IMG/VR virus record: IMGVR_UViG_3300045995_000947
Span: 1-20,275 of that record
Source: a virus
DNA length: 20,275 nt
Strand: one strand, 5' to 3'
Shown here: positions 6,057 to 14,142 of the stretch, piece after piece
Layout: each line of letters starts with the position of its first letter
Position numbering within the stretch: position 1 is the first letter of the stretch
The notes under the pieces: model-generated
Database searches by the model: none
Told to the model about the DNA's origin: nothing
What the model saw: the letters and a program-made list of their open reading frames with translations, nothing else
Position numbers and translations under genes: made by a program

Positions 6057-8627
6057 GTGGAAGCTATACTTGGTAAATATGATGCAGAGATAACCCAGAC
6101 AAACGCTCAGTGGCATATTACAGCAAGCGACTGTAAGCAGAGCGAAAGAATGCTTTATACTTTTGAAGGTGTTTATGATGATACGCAGGCAGCTCCTGCT
6201 GTGCTTACTCTGGGTAAACGTGCAACTGGAGATGTGTATCCGGTTGGATCTCTATCGAGGACTCTCGAACCGGGAGCAAAAAAGGTAACTCTGTCACATG
6301 ATTATGGCAGAAAAGGAAGCCTGCTCGATAACTATGACTTCAGCCAGTTTGATGGCTCTAATTTCACATCATGGGAAAAGGTAGGATCAGGATTTACCCT
6401 CTCCCAGAGGATATATGAAGGCAAACCATGTTGCTTTATTGCGGGTTTTGCCTCAATACAACCTCTCAGGATTGCCCAGCAGATTCCTATTGAAAATGTT
6501 CCTGACGAAGCCTTTGTATTTGAGCTTGACTTTGCTCCTATAGGCAACTCGCAATCAGCAGGAGGGTTCTTTCCTGTAAGTATGGCAGTAAGATTCACAG
6601 TCATCCTTGATGTGGGCAATACTTCATGGTACCTGACAAAAACAGGATGGTCAACTACTTCCGCATATATCGAGGAGATTGTTACAGCGGGCATGGTTTC
6701 TCCTGTATGGAACCATATAAAGATTATTACCGATGAGCTTCCCGGATCAGGGTATCTTGACGTCAGTTTATACAGGTATTATTTAGGTACTCCTGCTCGT
6801 CCGGGTGATACTTTTTCGGGTATATGGTACTCGCAGCCACTTGTATATTTCATGAATAACGGTCAGCTCTACCCTTCGGGTGTTAAGATGACTGCAACAT
6901 TTGATAATAGCACAGAGCCCGGAGATCTCGGAGAGATTGATGTGATGATAGCAGATGCTCCGGATCTTCCGAATAAGTCTCTTCTCTATTTTAATATAAC
7001 CAGGTTAGACGATGGATCACCAACTCTCAACTGGATCAGGCTTGGAGAATCTGTTCAGTATTCTCTTATTGCACAGCTAGCGAGACTACTTGCAAGCCGG
7101 AGCAGGGTAGCCAGGCAAAAACTATCAGGAACCATAAGAGGATCTAGTATAAATCCAAACAGTATTATCACTCATCCATATAACGGCAACCGTAATTTTG
7201 AGATAGCTGAGATGAGCTGGGACCTGTATGAAGAGAAATTCGATGTTACTCTTATAGAACTTTTAGACTGGAGCAGTGAAGCAATAACTTTTACAGTTGA
7301 GAATACAAATGCAGGCGGAGGATCTTCCACCACAGGAGGCACGATAATAGGAACTATCGGAGGCAATGATGCAGGGCAGGGAGCTTCAAGCCTTGCTTTT
7401 CAAACACCGGCCTTTGCTAACCCTCTGGATCTCGATGCAACTCTCTATAAAAACTTTAAGCCCGGAATAGCAACAGGTAACAGTGTTATAAATGTTTTGA
7501 ACGCTTCAGATGGAGATGTGGGAATGATTGAGCTTATCATTGATGGCACAGGAGGCTATACTATCACTATGGGCAATATGTTCACAAAGCGCATAGGAAG
7601 TGCAGAGATTGATACCGCTGCCGGGGCTGATAACTTTATTGTTTGGCGAAAGATTCTCGATGATTATGTTTATGAAGTGTTAGGAGGTATAGATCTCTCA
7701 TCTGAGGCGGTGCTTGCTCTCGATAGTATATCCGCAGGTCCGATAACTGCTAATTCATCAGGAGAGTTCGGGGTCGATTATACAATAGTAAACTCGGGAG
7801 CCGGAGCAGGTACCGGAGTTGTTGACTGGCAGATTACCCTGGATGGCGATGTGGTATCGAGCGGATCGTTCAGATCTACTATGGTTGATCCGGTTACTCC
7901 TCTTGAGGGTACGCTTACTCTTATAGCTCCCTCAGTAGTTGATGATTATGTTATATGGATGAAGATGAGAACCGATGATACATTTACATTCAATATAGCG
8001 TTGACCGTTCAATCTTCTGTAGAAATTACCAGCATTGATACAATACCTGATGTGGCTAATGGGCAAATATTTAGAGTTTTATATTATCTGAATAATATAG
8101 CCGAAGCTAGTCTTATGCGAACGATTAACTGGCGGGTACTCGATGTTGTGGGAGGTATGTTGACAAGTGGATCTATATATCAATTAATTGAACCCGGAGA
8201 ACATTACACTGCTATAGATATTTTAATTCCATCAGTTGCACAAAGCGGGCTAATCCTCGAATTGAGTATCACGGGAGAATCCCTTGAGGCGGTCAGTTCT
8301 AATGAGTTTGCCGCTATTGCAGTAACGCTTAATCATATAGATACAATTGGTAATGTTTCGATTGGTGATTTTTTCACATATTATTATGAGGTGACTTCTG
8401 CTGCGGCCTGCCGTTTAGATTTTCAGGCTTTAGTAAGGACCAACACCCATGAGCAAATGCTGGTTGTGCAAGGGGGAATTATGTTATCTGCAGGAACAAA
8501 TACTCTTTCTCAAAATATTGACATTCCTAATGAGAGCAGCTATATCATGACTGATGCTGACGTTCTGATGCGTAAATGGGGTGGCGCTAATCAAATAATA
8601 TCGAATCATTTTAATATAACAGGATGA
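6057..8627 (+). CDS. Tail tip/baseplate protein, main part with three C-terminal Ig-like repeats
   Basis: This is the continuation, in the same frame, of the gene beginning at 5475; the GTG at 6057 is a nominal start without visible translation signals. From it, 856 residues are encoded. About residues 1-85 complete the N-terminal tail-tip domain (ILGKYDAEITQTNAQWHI). About 90-330 look like a beta-sandwich, carbohydrate-binding-type insertion (DNYDFSQFDG, FVFELDF). About 330-410 return to the tail domain (YSLIAQLARLLASRSRVARQ). A Gly/Ser-rich stretch and a small domain follow to about 540. The last 305 residues fall into three units of about 102 (CARDB/Ig-like). The protein probably sits at the tail end and contacts the host surface. 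The stop overlaps the glycosyltransferase start (ATGA). Confidence 0.78.
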   Translation: MEAILGKYDAEITQTNAQWHITASDCKQSERMLYTFEGVYDDTQAAPAVLTLGKRATGDVYPVGSLSRTLEPGAKKVTLSHDYGRKGSLLDNYDFSQFDGSNFTSWEKVGSGFTLSQRIYEGKPCCFIAGFASIQPLRIAQQIPIENVPDEAFVFELDFAPIGNSQSAGGFFPVSMAVRFTVILDVGNTSWYLTKTGWSTTSAYIEEIVTAGMVSPVWNHIKIITDELPGSGYLDVSLYRYYLGTPARPGDTFSGIWYSQPLVYFMNNGQLYPSGVKMTATFDNSTEPGDLGEIDVMIADAPDLPNKSLLYFNITRLDDGSPTLNWIRLGESVQYSLIAQLARLLASRSRVARQKLSGTIRGSSINPNSIITHPYNGNRNFEIAEMSWDLYEEKFDVTLIELLDWSSEAITFTVENTNAGGGSSTTGGTIIGTIGGNDAGQGASSLAFQTPAFANPLDLDATLYKNFKPGIATGNSVINVLNASDGDVGMIELIIDGTGGYTITMGNMFTKRIGSAEIDTAAGADNFIVWRKILDDYVYEVLGGIDLSSEAVLALDSISAGPITANSSGEFGVDYTIVNSGAGAGTGVVDWQITLDGDVVSSGSFRSTMVDPVTPLEGTLTLIAPSVVDDYVIWMKMRTDDTFTFNIALTVQSSVEITSIDTIPDVANGQIFRVLYYLNNIAEASLMRTINWRVLDVVGGMLTSGSIYQLIEPGEHYTAIDILIPSVAQSGLILELSITGESLEAVSSNEFAAIAVTLNHIDTIGNVSIGDFFTYYYEVTSAAACRLDFQALVRTNTHEQMLVVQGGIMLSAGTNTLSQNIDIPNESSYIMTDADVLMRKWGGANQIISNHFNITG
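7707..8624 (+). repeat. Three diverged Ig-like repeat units in the tail-tip protein
   Basis: Each unit is about 102 residues: 7707-8012, 8013-8318 and 8319-8624. They begin alike (LALDSISAGPITANSSGEF; VEITSIDTIPDVANGQIF; VTLNHIDTIGNVSIGDFF), with a strand, then an N/S-G-x-F turn and a second strand (VDYTIVN, VLYYLNN, YYYEVTS). Each later has an 'LxPG' or 'LSAGT'-type turn before I-D-I-x-I-P. Identity is low, so this is an old amplification at protein level, not a DNA repeat. Such domains on virions usually bind surface glycans. Confidence 0.65.
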
Positions 8628-9730
8628 AATTAAGCATCATAACTCCTACTCATGATATAACCTTCCTGAAAGAACTGGAAGCGAGTATCCTCGTCCAGAC
8701 TTACCAGGATTGGGAGTGGGTTATTTTGCTTAATCATGGAGCTGAATATTCAGCAACAGACGAGAGGATAAAGATTGAAGATTGTCCCTTTGAAAGTGAT
8801 TCAGTAGGACTTCTTAAAAGGATTGCATGTATGCAGACCACAGGAGATATCATCATCGAGGTTGATCATGATGATATGCTTACTCCTGACTGCCTGGAGA
8901 AAGTCGCAAATGCATTTGAAGATCCTTTGGTAGGTTTTGTTTATTCAATTAATGCTAAACTGAGCAAAGATTTCAGACCATACGGAGCTGAGTATGGATG
9001 GAGTTATGGCTTCTACAAATGGAAAGGGCAGAAGCTCTATGCAATGGATAATCAGCCACTTTATCCTGGCAGGCTCGGTTATATATGGTTCGCTCCTGAT
9101 CATATAAGGGCATGGAGAAAGTCAGTCTACGACGAGATCGGAGGGCATAATGATTCTCTTTCTGTCTGTGACGATTTGGATCTGATGCACAGGCTTTATC
9201 TGAAAACAAAGTTCAAAGAGATCCCGGAGGTACTTTATATCTACCGGATCACGAAGAACAATACTTTCTTATGCAAGAATGAACTGATACAGCAGACGAC
9301 ACAGAAGCTCTATAATAAGAACATTCTCGCCCTGGCTGAAAGGTATGCAGATCTAAACAGTCTGAAATGCGTAAAACAGGAAGAGATCCAGCCCGGTTTT
9401 CTTACGAAGTATTCTGACAATTCTATAGGGCTCATTGTTGCCACAGATCAGCTAAATATGATAGAGGATCAGAGAGCTCTTATGACAGAGATCCATCGTG
9501 TTTTAGCTCCCGGAGGAATGCTGATCAGTTCAACTCCTTCAACGGATGGTCCGGGAGCCTTCGCAGATCCGAGAGTTAAATCATATTGGAATGAGCATTC
9601 TTTCAAATACTGGACCCAGGAGAAGTATGCCAGGCAGATAAATAATAAAAGGCTCTTCAGGGTATGCAGACTCTGCACAAAACCTATTGATGAGATACCA
9701 CATGTAATTGCACATCTTGAAAAAATATAA
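8624..9730 (+). CDS. GT2-family glycosyltransferase fused to a C-terminal half of a SAM methyltransferase domain
   Basis: A 368-residue protein. Residues about 1-215 are a GT-A fold family 2 glycosyltransferase: SIITPTHDITFLKELEASIL and QTYQDWEWVIL at the start, the metal-binding DxD in IIEVDHDDMLTPD, and the late CDDLDLMHRL and IPEVLYIYR motifs. Residues about 240-345 match only the second half of a class I methyltransferase (SDNSIGLIVATD, EIHRVLAPGGMLISSTPSTD, FADPRVKSYWNEHSFKYWT). The Gly-rich motif I that binds SAM is missing. The transferase part looks complete. Likely substrates are tail or capsid proteins, or host surface sugars; a gene between tail tip and tail spike favours a virion target. 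The start overlaps the tail-tip stop. Confidence 0.88.
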   Translation: MKLSIITPTHDITFLKELEASILVQTYQDWEWVILLNHGAEYSATDERIKIEDCPFESDSVGLLKRIACMQTTGDIIIEVDHDDMLTPDCLEKVANAFEDPLVGFVYSINAKLSKDFRPYGAEYGWSYGFYKWKGQKLYAMDNQPLYPGRLGYIWFAPDHIRAWRKSVYDEIGGHNDSLSVCDDLDLMHRLYLKTKFKEIPEVLYIYRITKNNTFLCKNELIQQTTQKLYNKNILALAERYADLNSLKCVKQEEIQPGFLTKYSDNSIGLIVATDQLNMIEDQRALMTEIHRVLAPGGMLISSTPSTDGPGAFADPRVKSYWNEHSFKYWTQEKYARQINNKRLFRVCRLCTKPIDEIPHVIAHLEKI

Positions 9731-9749
9731 CCATTAAAACTTAAACAAA

Positions 9750-10052
9750 ATGGCAACAAGAAAAAGTCATTCAGACCTACTCGGAATATTAGCAGGAGAA
9801 GGTGGGGATTATTATATCGGCAACCAGGCAGCTGTAACCGATAAATTATTCACTCATATAATTTTTGGACCTGATGGTGGAACTTTGGTAGGTGTACAGA
9901 TAGGTAATCAATCTGTGAAGACAGAAAGAAACTATCCTGCAACAATACCAGGTGGATATATAATGTGTGCTGGTACAGGTAAAGCATTCAATTATATTTC
10001 ATTATCTGCTGGTAATGCATCGGGTTTGATTGATGATGAAACCATATTTTAA
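9750..10052 (+). CDS. Small virion-like protein of unknown function
   Basis: A 100-residue protein between the glycosyltransferase and the tail spike. It lacks signal peptide and membrane segments. It is rich in Gly, Thr and Ile, with beta-type alternation (THIIFGPDGGTLVGVQIG, PATIPGGYIMCAGTGKAF). The start follows an A-rich stretch (ACTTAAACAAA) typical for starts in this phylum. Small beta proteins in this position in other phages are often decoration, fibre or adaptor proteins. I do not recognise the family, and the structural role is inferred from place and composition only. Confidence 0.65.
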   Translation: MATRKSHSDLLGILAGEGGDYYIGNQAAVTDKLFTHIIFGPDGGTLVGVQIGNQSVKTERNYPATIPGGYIMCAGTGKAFNYISLSAGNASGLIDDETIF

Positions 10053-10107
10053 GGAGAATGATATTCATGTCTGACTAACCTTTCGTTAATTTTTAACTCG
10101 AAATACA

Positions 10108-12828
10108 ATGATGATATCACCTTTAAGTCGATTGAATGTATTAGGCAGGAGAGGCGGGAGTGCAGGGCCAAGTTACGTTAGTAACTCTGGTAATGATGTA
10201 ACTGGTAATGGTTTATTATTAACTCCCTATGCTACTCTTGCAAAAGCGAGTACTGAATTAAAGAATGGGCAGACTCTTTACCTTGCCAAAGGATCAACAT
10301 TCATAAACGATAAACTTGATCTTTCGGGAAAATCAAATATCACTATTGATTCTTATGGCAGTGGTGCTGCTCCGATTCTCACGGGATTGAAATCAGTTTC
10401 AGGATTCACAAATGAAGCTGGTAATATTTGGAGCAAGCAGGATAATAACTTTCCTGCTGAGATAACGAATGCTTTTACAGGAGCAACTAAATTAACGCTT
10501 GCGAGATCAGCAGAAAAAACAGCAACAGGGGGGAATACTACAACTCTTGTAGACAGCGCATTGACTGAGGCTGATAATTATTGGCTTGATGCTGAGATGT
10601 ATTGGAGTTACGGGCCGCATTTAAAAAGTATTGTAAGGGTAACGGCATATGCCAGTAAGTCATTTACGATACCCGAAACTGATGTTAGTATTCCCGGAGC
10701 ACCAGTTTCTTGTCCACCATTCCCAGTATCATCAGGCGTAAAGTATTACATTCAGAATCACAGGGGGGTGCTTACAACTCAAAATCAATATGCTTATAAA
10801 CAGTCCACTAAAACGCTTTATATATATTCAACGACCGAACCCGTTAACATTACTGTTGCATACGGCACTGATTGTATTTATGGGGATGGAGTGAATAATT
10901 GTACGATTCAGAATATAGCAATCAATAGTTCTTCTCGATTTGCAGTATACTTTACAAATAGTACGGCATTAAATTTAAATAATATTTCTACTCTTTATAG
11001 TGGGTATAGTTCGATAGCACTTCAATATTGTTCTGATATTTATATTGATGGATGCACTTTATCAGATCAGAACAGCAATGGTATTGTGGCCATATGGTGT
11101 ACTGATTTAAGTATTGGAACCTTACAACAAAACGTAATTAGTAAGTGTGGGTATTTAGCTGGTTGTGAAAGGTATATACCGAATTTAAGTGTTGCACAAT
11201 CTTCCTATGGGATAAGAACGTCATGTTGTGTTAATGATTTAATTCTCTATAACGACATTTATGATATTGGGAATATGGGTATTTGCCTTGTATTACCCAC
11301 TGATGCACTGGTTCAGTATAATTATGTTCATAATGTATTTATTCACTGGGGTGACGGTTCTGCTATCTATGCCTCCTATGCAATTAATACAAAATTTTTG
11401 AACAATATAGCAATAACTGCTGCCGTTTACGGTATTCTTAATAGTGGTTATCACCTTGATATCGATTGTGTTGGATGCGAAATTGCATATAACTTCGCTA
11501 AAGGTTTTTGGTCAAGTCTTGTAATTGAAAGGAATAATGATAATTACGTGCATGATAATATGTGCATCTCTACTACTTCGCTCGAAGGGTTTAGTTACTA
11601 TGTCCTTTACCCCGAAGATATAAACAATGTAATAAGTGATAATATATATGTAAATGAAAAGCCAGACACTATATGTGTTAATGTGAGGGATGGCGGGACT
11701 CCTGTCAATACAGTAACAGGCAATAAATATTATTATCCATTTGGCAAAGCAGGGACAGGAAGTAATAACTCAATGTTCATGATTAATGGGGTGTGGAAAA
11801 CTTTAATAGAATGGATAGCTGACGAATCAAGAGTTACATGGGGTAGGACTGCATTAAATGAATTGGAAATTTCACCTGCACTACATACGCTGCCAAATAC
11901 AGATAAAATAATTTATTTAACCAATCCATCAAAAGTAAATCGCACAGTACAGTCAGCAGAATTAACTTATTCTGATTATGTTAACCTTGACAGTTCAGTG
12001 CAGACCTATCCGTTTACCATTGCTCCTTATGGCAGCAAGGTATTGGTTCGCCCTGACCCGACAGCAAGTGCATTGATTGCGAGGATGACGGTAGCGGGAG
12101 AAACGCCAACAGTGGCAAGACAGGCCTTAATTAATAGTACAATAGGACTTGCAAGGCAGAAACCATTTTGGGCTAAATTAGATGCACTATGGGTAACAGC
12201 ATCACATGGATCGGGAGCAGATGGGAAATCAGCTAAGATGAATTGGATTGCGGATGCCTATAATTTAATTGATGTTGTTGCTCCAACATTCACCGAAGAT
12301 CGTGGATATAAAGGCAACGCTAGCACAATGGCATTAAATACTCAGTTGGTGCTTACCACAGCGGGATTAAAATACTCATTAAATTCAGCAACAGTCCTTG
12401 CATATTCAAGAACTGACCAGCAACTAGCGTGTGCATTAATGGGGGCGTATGGTGCAAATACATCAGACGTTTCACTCCAAGCACGATCAGCAACGGATAC
12501 AATAGGCCCAAGAGTTAATACAGGGACCAGTCCAACGACACAAACATTAACAAATTCTTCTGGATTACTTGTACAGACAAGAACCTCAAGTTCTAATGTA
12601 AATTATTACAGACCGGGGACCAAATTGACATTTTCAAGTAATAGTGTGGTTCTTCCCAATACATATCCGTTAAACGTTTTTAGGAGAAGTGGCGCTTCGC
12701 CTGTTGCTTATTCCTCACATGAAATATCAATACTTGGTGTCGGTTCATCATTCACCGATCAGGATGTGGCTGATTTCAATACTGTATTTGTAGATGGTTA
12801 TTTAGCAAGTATAGGAGCAAAAATATGA
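10108..12828 (+). CDS. Tail spike with right-handed beta-helix and C-terminal lectin-like domain
   Basis: A 906-residue protein. After a short N-terminal head it shows the opening common to pectate-lyase-like spikes: YVSNSGNDVTGNG, then PYATLAKASTELKNGQTLYLAKGSTF (about residues 24-66). A long stretch of short beta rungs follows to about 560, with N-rich turns such as NCTIQNIAINSSSRFAVYF, CEIAYNFAKGFW and NYVHDNMCIS. Residues about 686-906 form a separate C-terminal domain (FWAKLDALWVTASHG, MNWIADAYNL, FTEDRGYKGNAS) of a type often seen at the ends of phage tail proteins and probably concanavalin-like. Beta-helix spikes bind and often cut capsule or O-antigen polysaccharide. Catalytic residues cannot be named from sequence alone. 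The base composition turns AT-rich from this gene on. Confidence 0.85.
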   Translation: MMISPLSRLNVLGRRGGSAGPSYVSNSGNDVTGNGLLLTPYATLAKASTELKNGQTLYLAKGSTFINDKLDLSGKSNITIDSYGSGAAPILTGLKSVSGFTNEAGNIWSKQDNNFPAEITNAFTGATKLTLARSAEKTATGGNTTTLVDSALTEADNYWLDAEMYWSYGPHLKSIVRVTAYASKSFTIPETDVSIPGAPVSCPPFPVSSGVKYYIQNHRGVLTTQNQYAYKQSTKTLYIYSTTEPVNITVAYGTDCIYGDGVNNCTIQNIAINSSSRFAVYFTNSTALNLNNISTLYSGYSSIALQYCSDIYIDGCTLSDQNSNGIVAIWCTDLSIGTLQQNVISKCGYLAGCERYIPNLSVAQSSYGIRTSCCVNDLILYNDIYDIGNMGICLVLPTDALVQYNYVHNVFIHWGDGSAIYASYAINTKFLNNIAITAAVYGILNSGYHLDIDCVGCEIAYNFAKGFWSSLVIERNNDNYVHDNMCISTTSLEGFSYYVLYPEDINNVISDNIYVNEKPDTICVNVRDGGTPVNTVTGNKYYYPFGKAGTGSNNSMFMINGVWKTLIEWIADESRVTWGRTALNELEISPALHTLPNTDKIIYLTNPSKVNRTVQSAELTYSDYVNLDSSVQTYPFTIAPYGSKVLVRPDPTASALIARMTVAGETPTVARQALINSTIGLARQKPFWAKLDALWVTASHGSGADGKSAKMNWIADAYNLIDVVAPTFTEDRGYKGNASTMALNTQLVLTTAGLKYSLNSATVLAYSRTDQQLACALMGAYGANTSDVSLQARSATDTIGPRVNTGTSPTTQTLTNSSGLLVQTRTSSSNVNYYRPGTKLTFSSNSVVLPNTYPLNVFRRSGASPVAYSSHEISILGVGSSFTDQDVADFNTVFVDGYLASIGAKI

Positions 12829-12848
12829 TACTACTCGCAGCAATATGA
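12825..12848 (+). CDS. Seven-codon mini-ORF linking tail spike and next gene (MILLAAI)
   Basis: ATG at 12825 overlaps the tail spike stop (ATGA), runs seven codons, and its TGA at 12846-12848 overlaps the next gene's ATG at 12845. It could act as a translational relay that carries terminating ribosomes to the next start 17 bases away, or be a remnant of a larger gene. A chance origin is quite possible at this length. Confidence 0.25.
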   Translation: MILLAAI

Positions 12849-13021
12849 ATAACAGTTTTTCCATATGGTTTAAATTAATTCCTGAAGGATGGAAGTTCTT
12901 TGGTGCAATAGTAGGGTTTGGCACTATTATATGGGTTACAGCTATAACAGTTGACCATTGGCAGGATAAAGGTTCCCCTCAGATTTTACATACTGCAAGA
13001 GTTAATGTTTATTTAAGATGA
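12845..13021 (+). CDS. Small single-pass membrane protein (58 residues)
   Basis: A 58-residue ORF beginning MNNSFSIWFKLIPEGW. It carries one hydrophobic helix at about residues 18-36 (FFGAIVGFGTIIWVTAITV) and ends in a polar tail with Arg. Its TGA at 13019-13021 overlaps the next ATG at 13018, and it fills what would otherwise be a 189-base gap in a tightly packed cluster; both points support a real gene. The function is unknown. With the next three genes it makes a block of membrane and coiled-coil proteins just before the lysozyme, so a role in lysis timing or exclusion of other phages is possible but not shown. Confidence 0.65.
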   Translation: MNNSFSIWFKLIPEGWKFFGAIVGFGTIIWVTAITVDHWQDKGSPQILHTARVNVYLR

Positions 13022-13449
13022 TGGAAAAGCAAATATCAGCACTTGAAAAGTATCTCACAATAGCAGGAAAGGTTATTGCTGGTATTGCTGCACTTTACGG
13101 AGGGTATAAGTTCATTTACGGATTAGGTGCTGATAATGCAAATAAAGCGAATAATACCGCAAAGGTTGAAACAACGGTTAATGAACTTAAATTATCTGTT
13201 GATCTATTGAACGTCAATATGTTGGAATATGGTAAAATACAATTAGAATCTACTGTTAAACTGGATGCTTATTCATTAAAACAGGATCAATTGACAAACT
13301 CAGTGAAGTCATTGGCTTTGAAAGTTACTGATTCACCTTTGGAATTTTCAAGGATAATGGACGGTAAGACATTTGAAGTTGTGCAGGAACCAACAAAGTC
13401 AATGGAATTTCCTGAGGTTAAAATGAAGATAACACCGATAAAGAAATGA
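13018..13449 (+). CDS. Membrane-anchored protein with coiled-coil, holin-like topology
   Basis: A 143-residue protein. A hydrophobic helix lies at about residues 14-34 (LTIAGKVIAGIAALYGGYKF). An Asn/Lys/Ala-rich helical segment (DNANKANNTAKVETTVNELK) follows, then a region that could form a coiled coil to about 95, and a basic beta-like tail (PEVKMKITPIKK). It resembles the short phage proteins with one N-terminal membrane helix and a coiled coil that lie near lysis genes (hemolysin XhlA-like plan), but I do not recognise its family. The start at 13018 is ATGATG overlapping the previous stop, and its own stop overlaps the next ATG. Confidence 0.65.
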   Translation: MMEKQISALEKYLTIAGKVIAGIAALYGGYKFIYGLGADNANKANNTAKVETTVNELKLSVDLLNVNMLEYGKIQLESTVKLDAYSLKQDQLTNSVKSLALKVTDSPLEFSRIMDGKTFEVVQEPTKSMEFPEVKMKITPIKK

Positions 13450-13562
13450 GTTTAGCATTAGCAACATGGTTTAAATGGATATTTTGCATATTAATTGCTG
13501 GCGTAGTTATATATATAATTTGGGATTCATGGTTTAAAAAGAAAGTCAATGGCAAACGGTAA
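13446..13562 (+). CDS. 38-residue single-pass membrane peptide
   Basis: A 38-codon ORF starting by ATGA overlap with the previous stop and running 14 bases into the next gene. The peptide is mostly one membrane helix (residues about 8-30: WFKWIFCILIAGVVIYIIW) followed by a basic tail KKKVNGKR, which places the C-terminus in the cytoplasm by the positive-inside rule. Overlaps at both ends and the clear topology argue for a real gene despite its size. Its 'TWFKWI' opening echoes 'SIWFKLI' in the 58-residue gene upstream. Function unknown; a small holin modulator is one option. Confidence 0.55.
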   Translation: MSLALATWFKWIFCILIAGVVIYIIWDSWFKKKVNGKR

Positions 13563-14142
13563 AAAAGTTATTGAAGAAGAAAAGTTACCAGAACCTTCAT
13601 TTCTAATACAGGCAACTGCATTTGTTGATCAGAAATTCAAAGATGCTGAATCCATAAAGGATCCACAATATGGTCCAGGATTACGAGCATTTGACCATAA
13701 AGTATTTATTGGAGTTATGGATCTTCAAATGGATCATGTTCATAATACACTTGTAGAAGGATTTAGTAAGAAAGTTGCAGAACACTATGATCCTATTATG
13801 GATCTTCTTAAAAATTTAGATGAAGGACAGAAATTAATTGCAAATGATATAAAAAATATTAAAGAAAGACTAACTATTACAGAAGGAAAATTAAGTATTG
13901 AAGAACAACGTATTGAGAAAATTGAGCAAAGACTTACTGAAAAAAAAAGAAGAATTGAAAAAATGGAAATAGAATTATCAATGATTCAACCATCCAGTAT
14001 TAAAGAATATGTTGAAGAAATGCGTAAGATGCAACCTATCCTTGAATGGTTTAGAAAAGCATTTGTATGGTGGAAGATAATTTTATATGTTTTTGGAATA
14101 ACTTTATTATGGTTTCTTGTACATTATTATCTATTAATATAA
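13549..14142 (+). CDS. Coiled-coil protein with C-terminal membrane anchor
   Basis: A 197-residue protein. Residues about 1-60 are soluble and end in AFDHKVFIGVMDLQMDHVHN. About 70-140 form a strong heptad-rich coiled coil full of Glu, Lys, Ile and Leu (KLSIEEQRIEKIEQRLTEKK). A C-terminal hydrophobic helix sits at about 176-195 (WKIILYVFGITLLWFLVHYY). This tail-anchored layout with a long cytoplasmic coiled coil is unusual for lysis proteins; it could scaffold at the membrane or be a virion or exclusion protein. GC is very low here; for example only 16 of 60 bases are G or C in 13861-13920. The start overlaps the 38-residue gene. Family not recognised. Confidence 0.7.
   Translation: MANGKKVIEEEKLPEPSFLIQATAFVDQKFKDAESIKDPQYGPGLRAFDHKVFIGVMDLQMDHVHNTLVEGFSKKVAEHYDPIMDLLKNLDEGQKLIANDIKNIKERLTITEGKLSIEEQRIEKIEQRLTEKKRRIEKMEIELSMIQPSSIKEYVEEMRKMQPILEWFRKAFVWWKIILYVFGITLLWFLVHYYLLI

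Noticed and set aside
6057-6059. GTG as a true separate start of the tail-tip main part
   Set aside because: The frame is continuous with the upstream part, no ribosome signal precedes it, and a conserved domain would be cut in two.
6045-6095. Selenocysteine insertion at the in-frame TGA
   Set aside because: I see no clear bacterial SECIS-type hairpin directly downstream, and a tail-tip protein has no known need for selenocysteine.
5475-8627. TGA read as Trp throughout (alternative genetic code)
   Set aside because: Many other genes here end at TGA in tidy ATGA overlaps with the next start, so TGA is a regular stop in this genome.
10108-12828. Diversity-generating retroelement target at the tail spike end
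   Set aside because: No reverse transcriptase gene or template repeat is visible in the window, and no matching variable repeat was seen.
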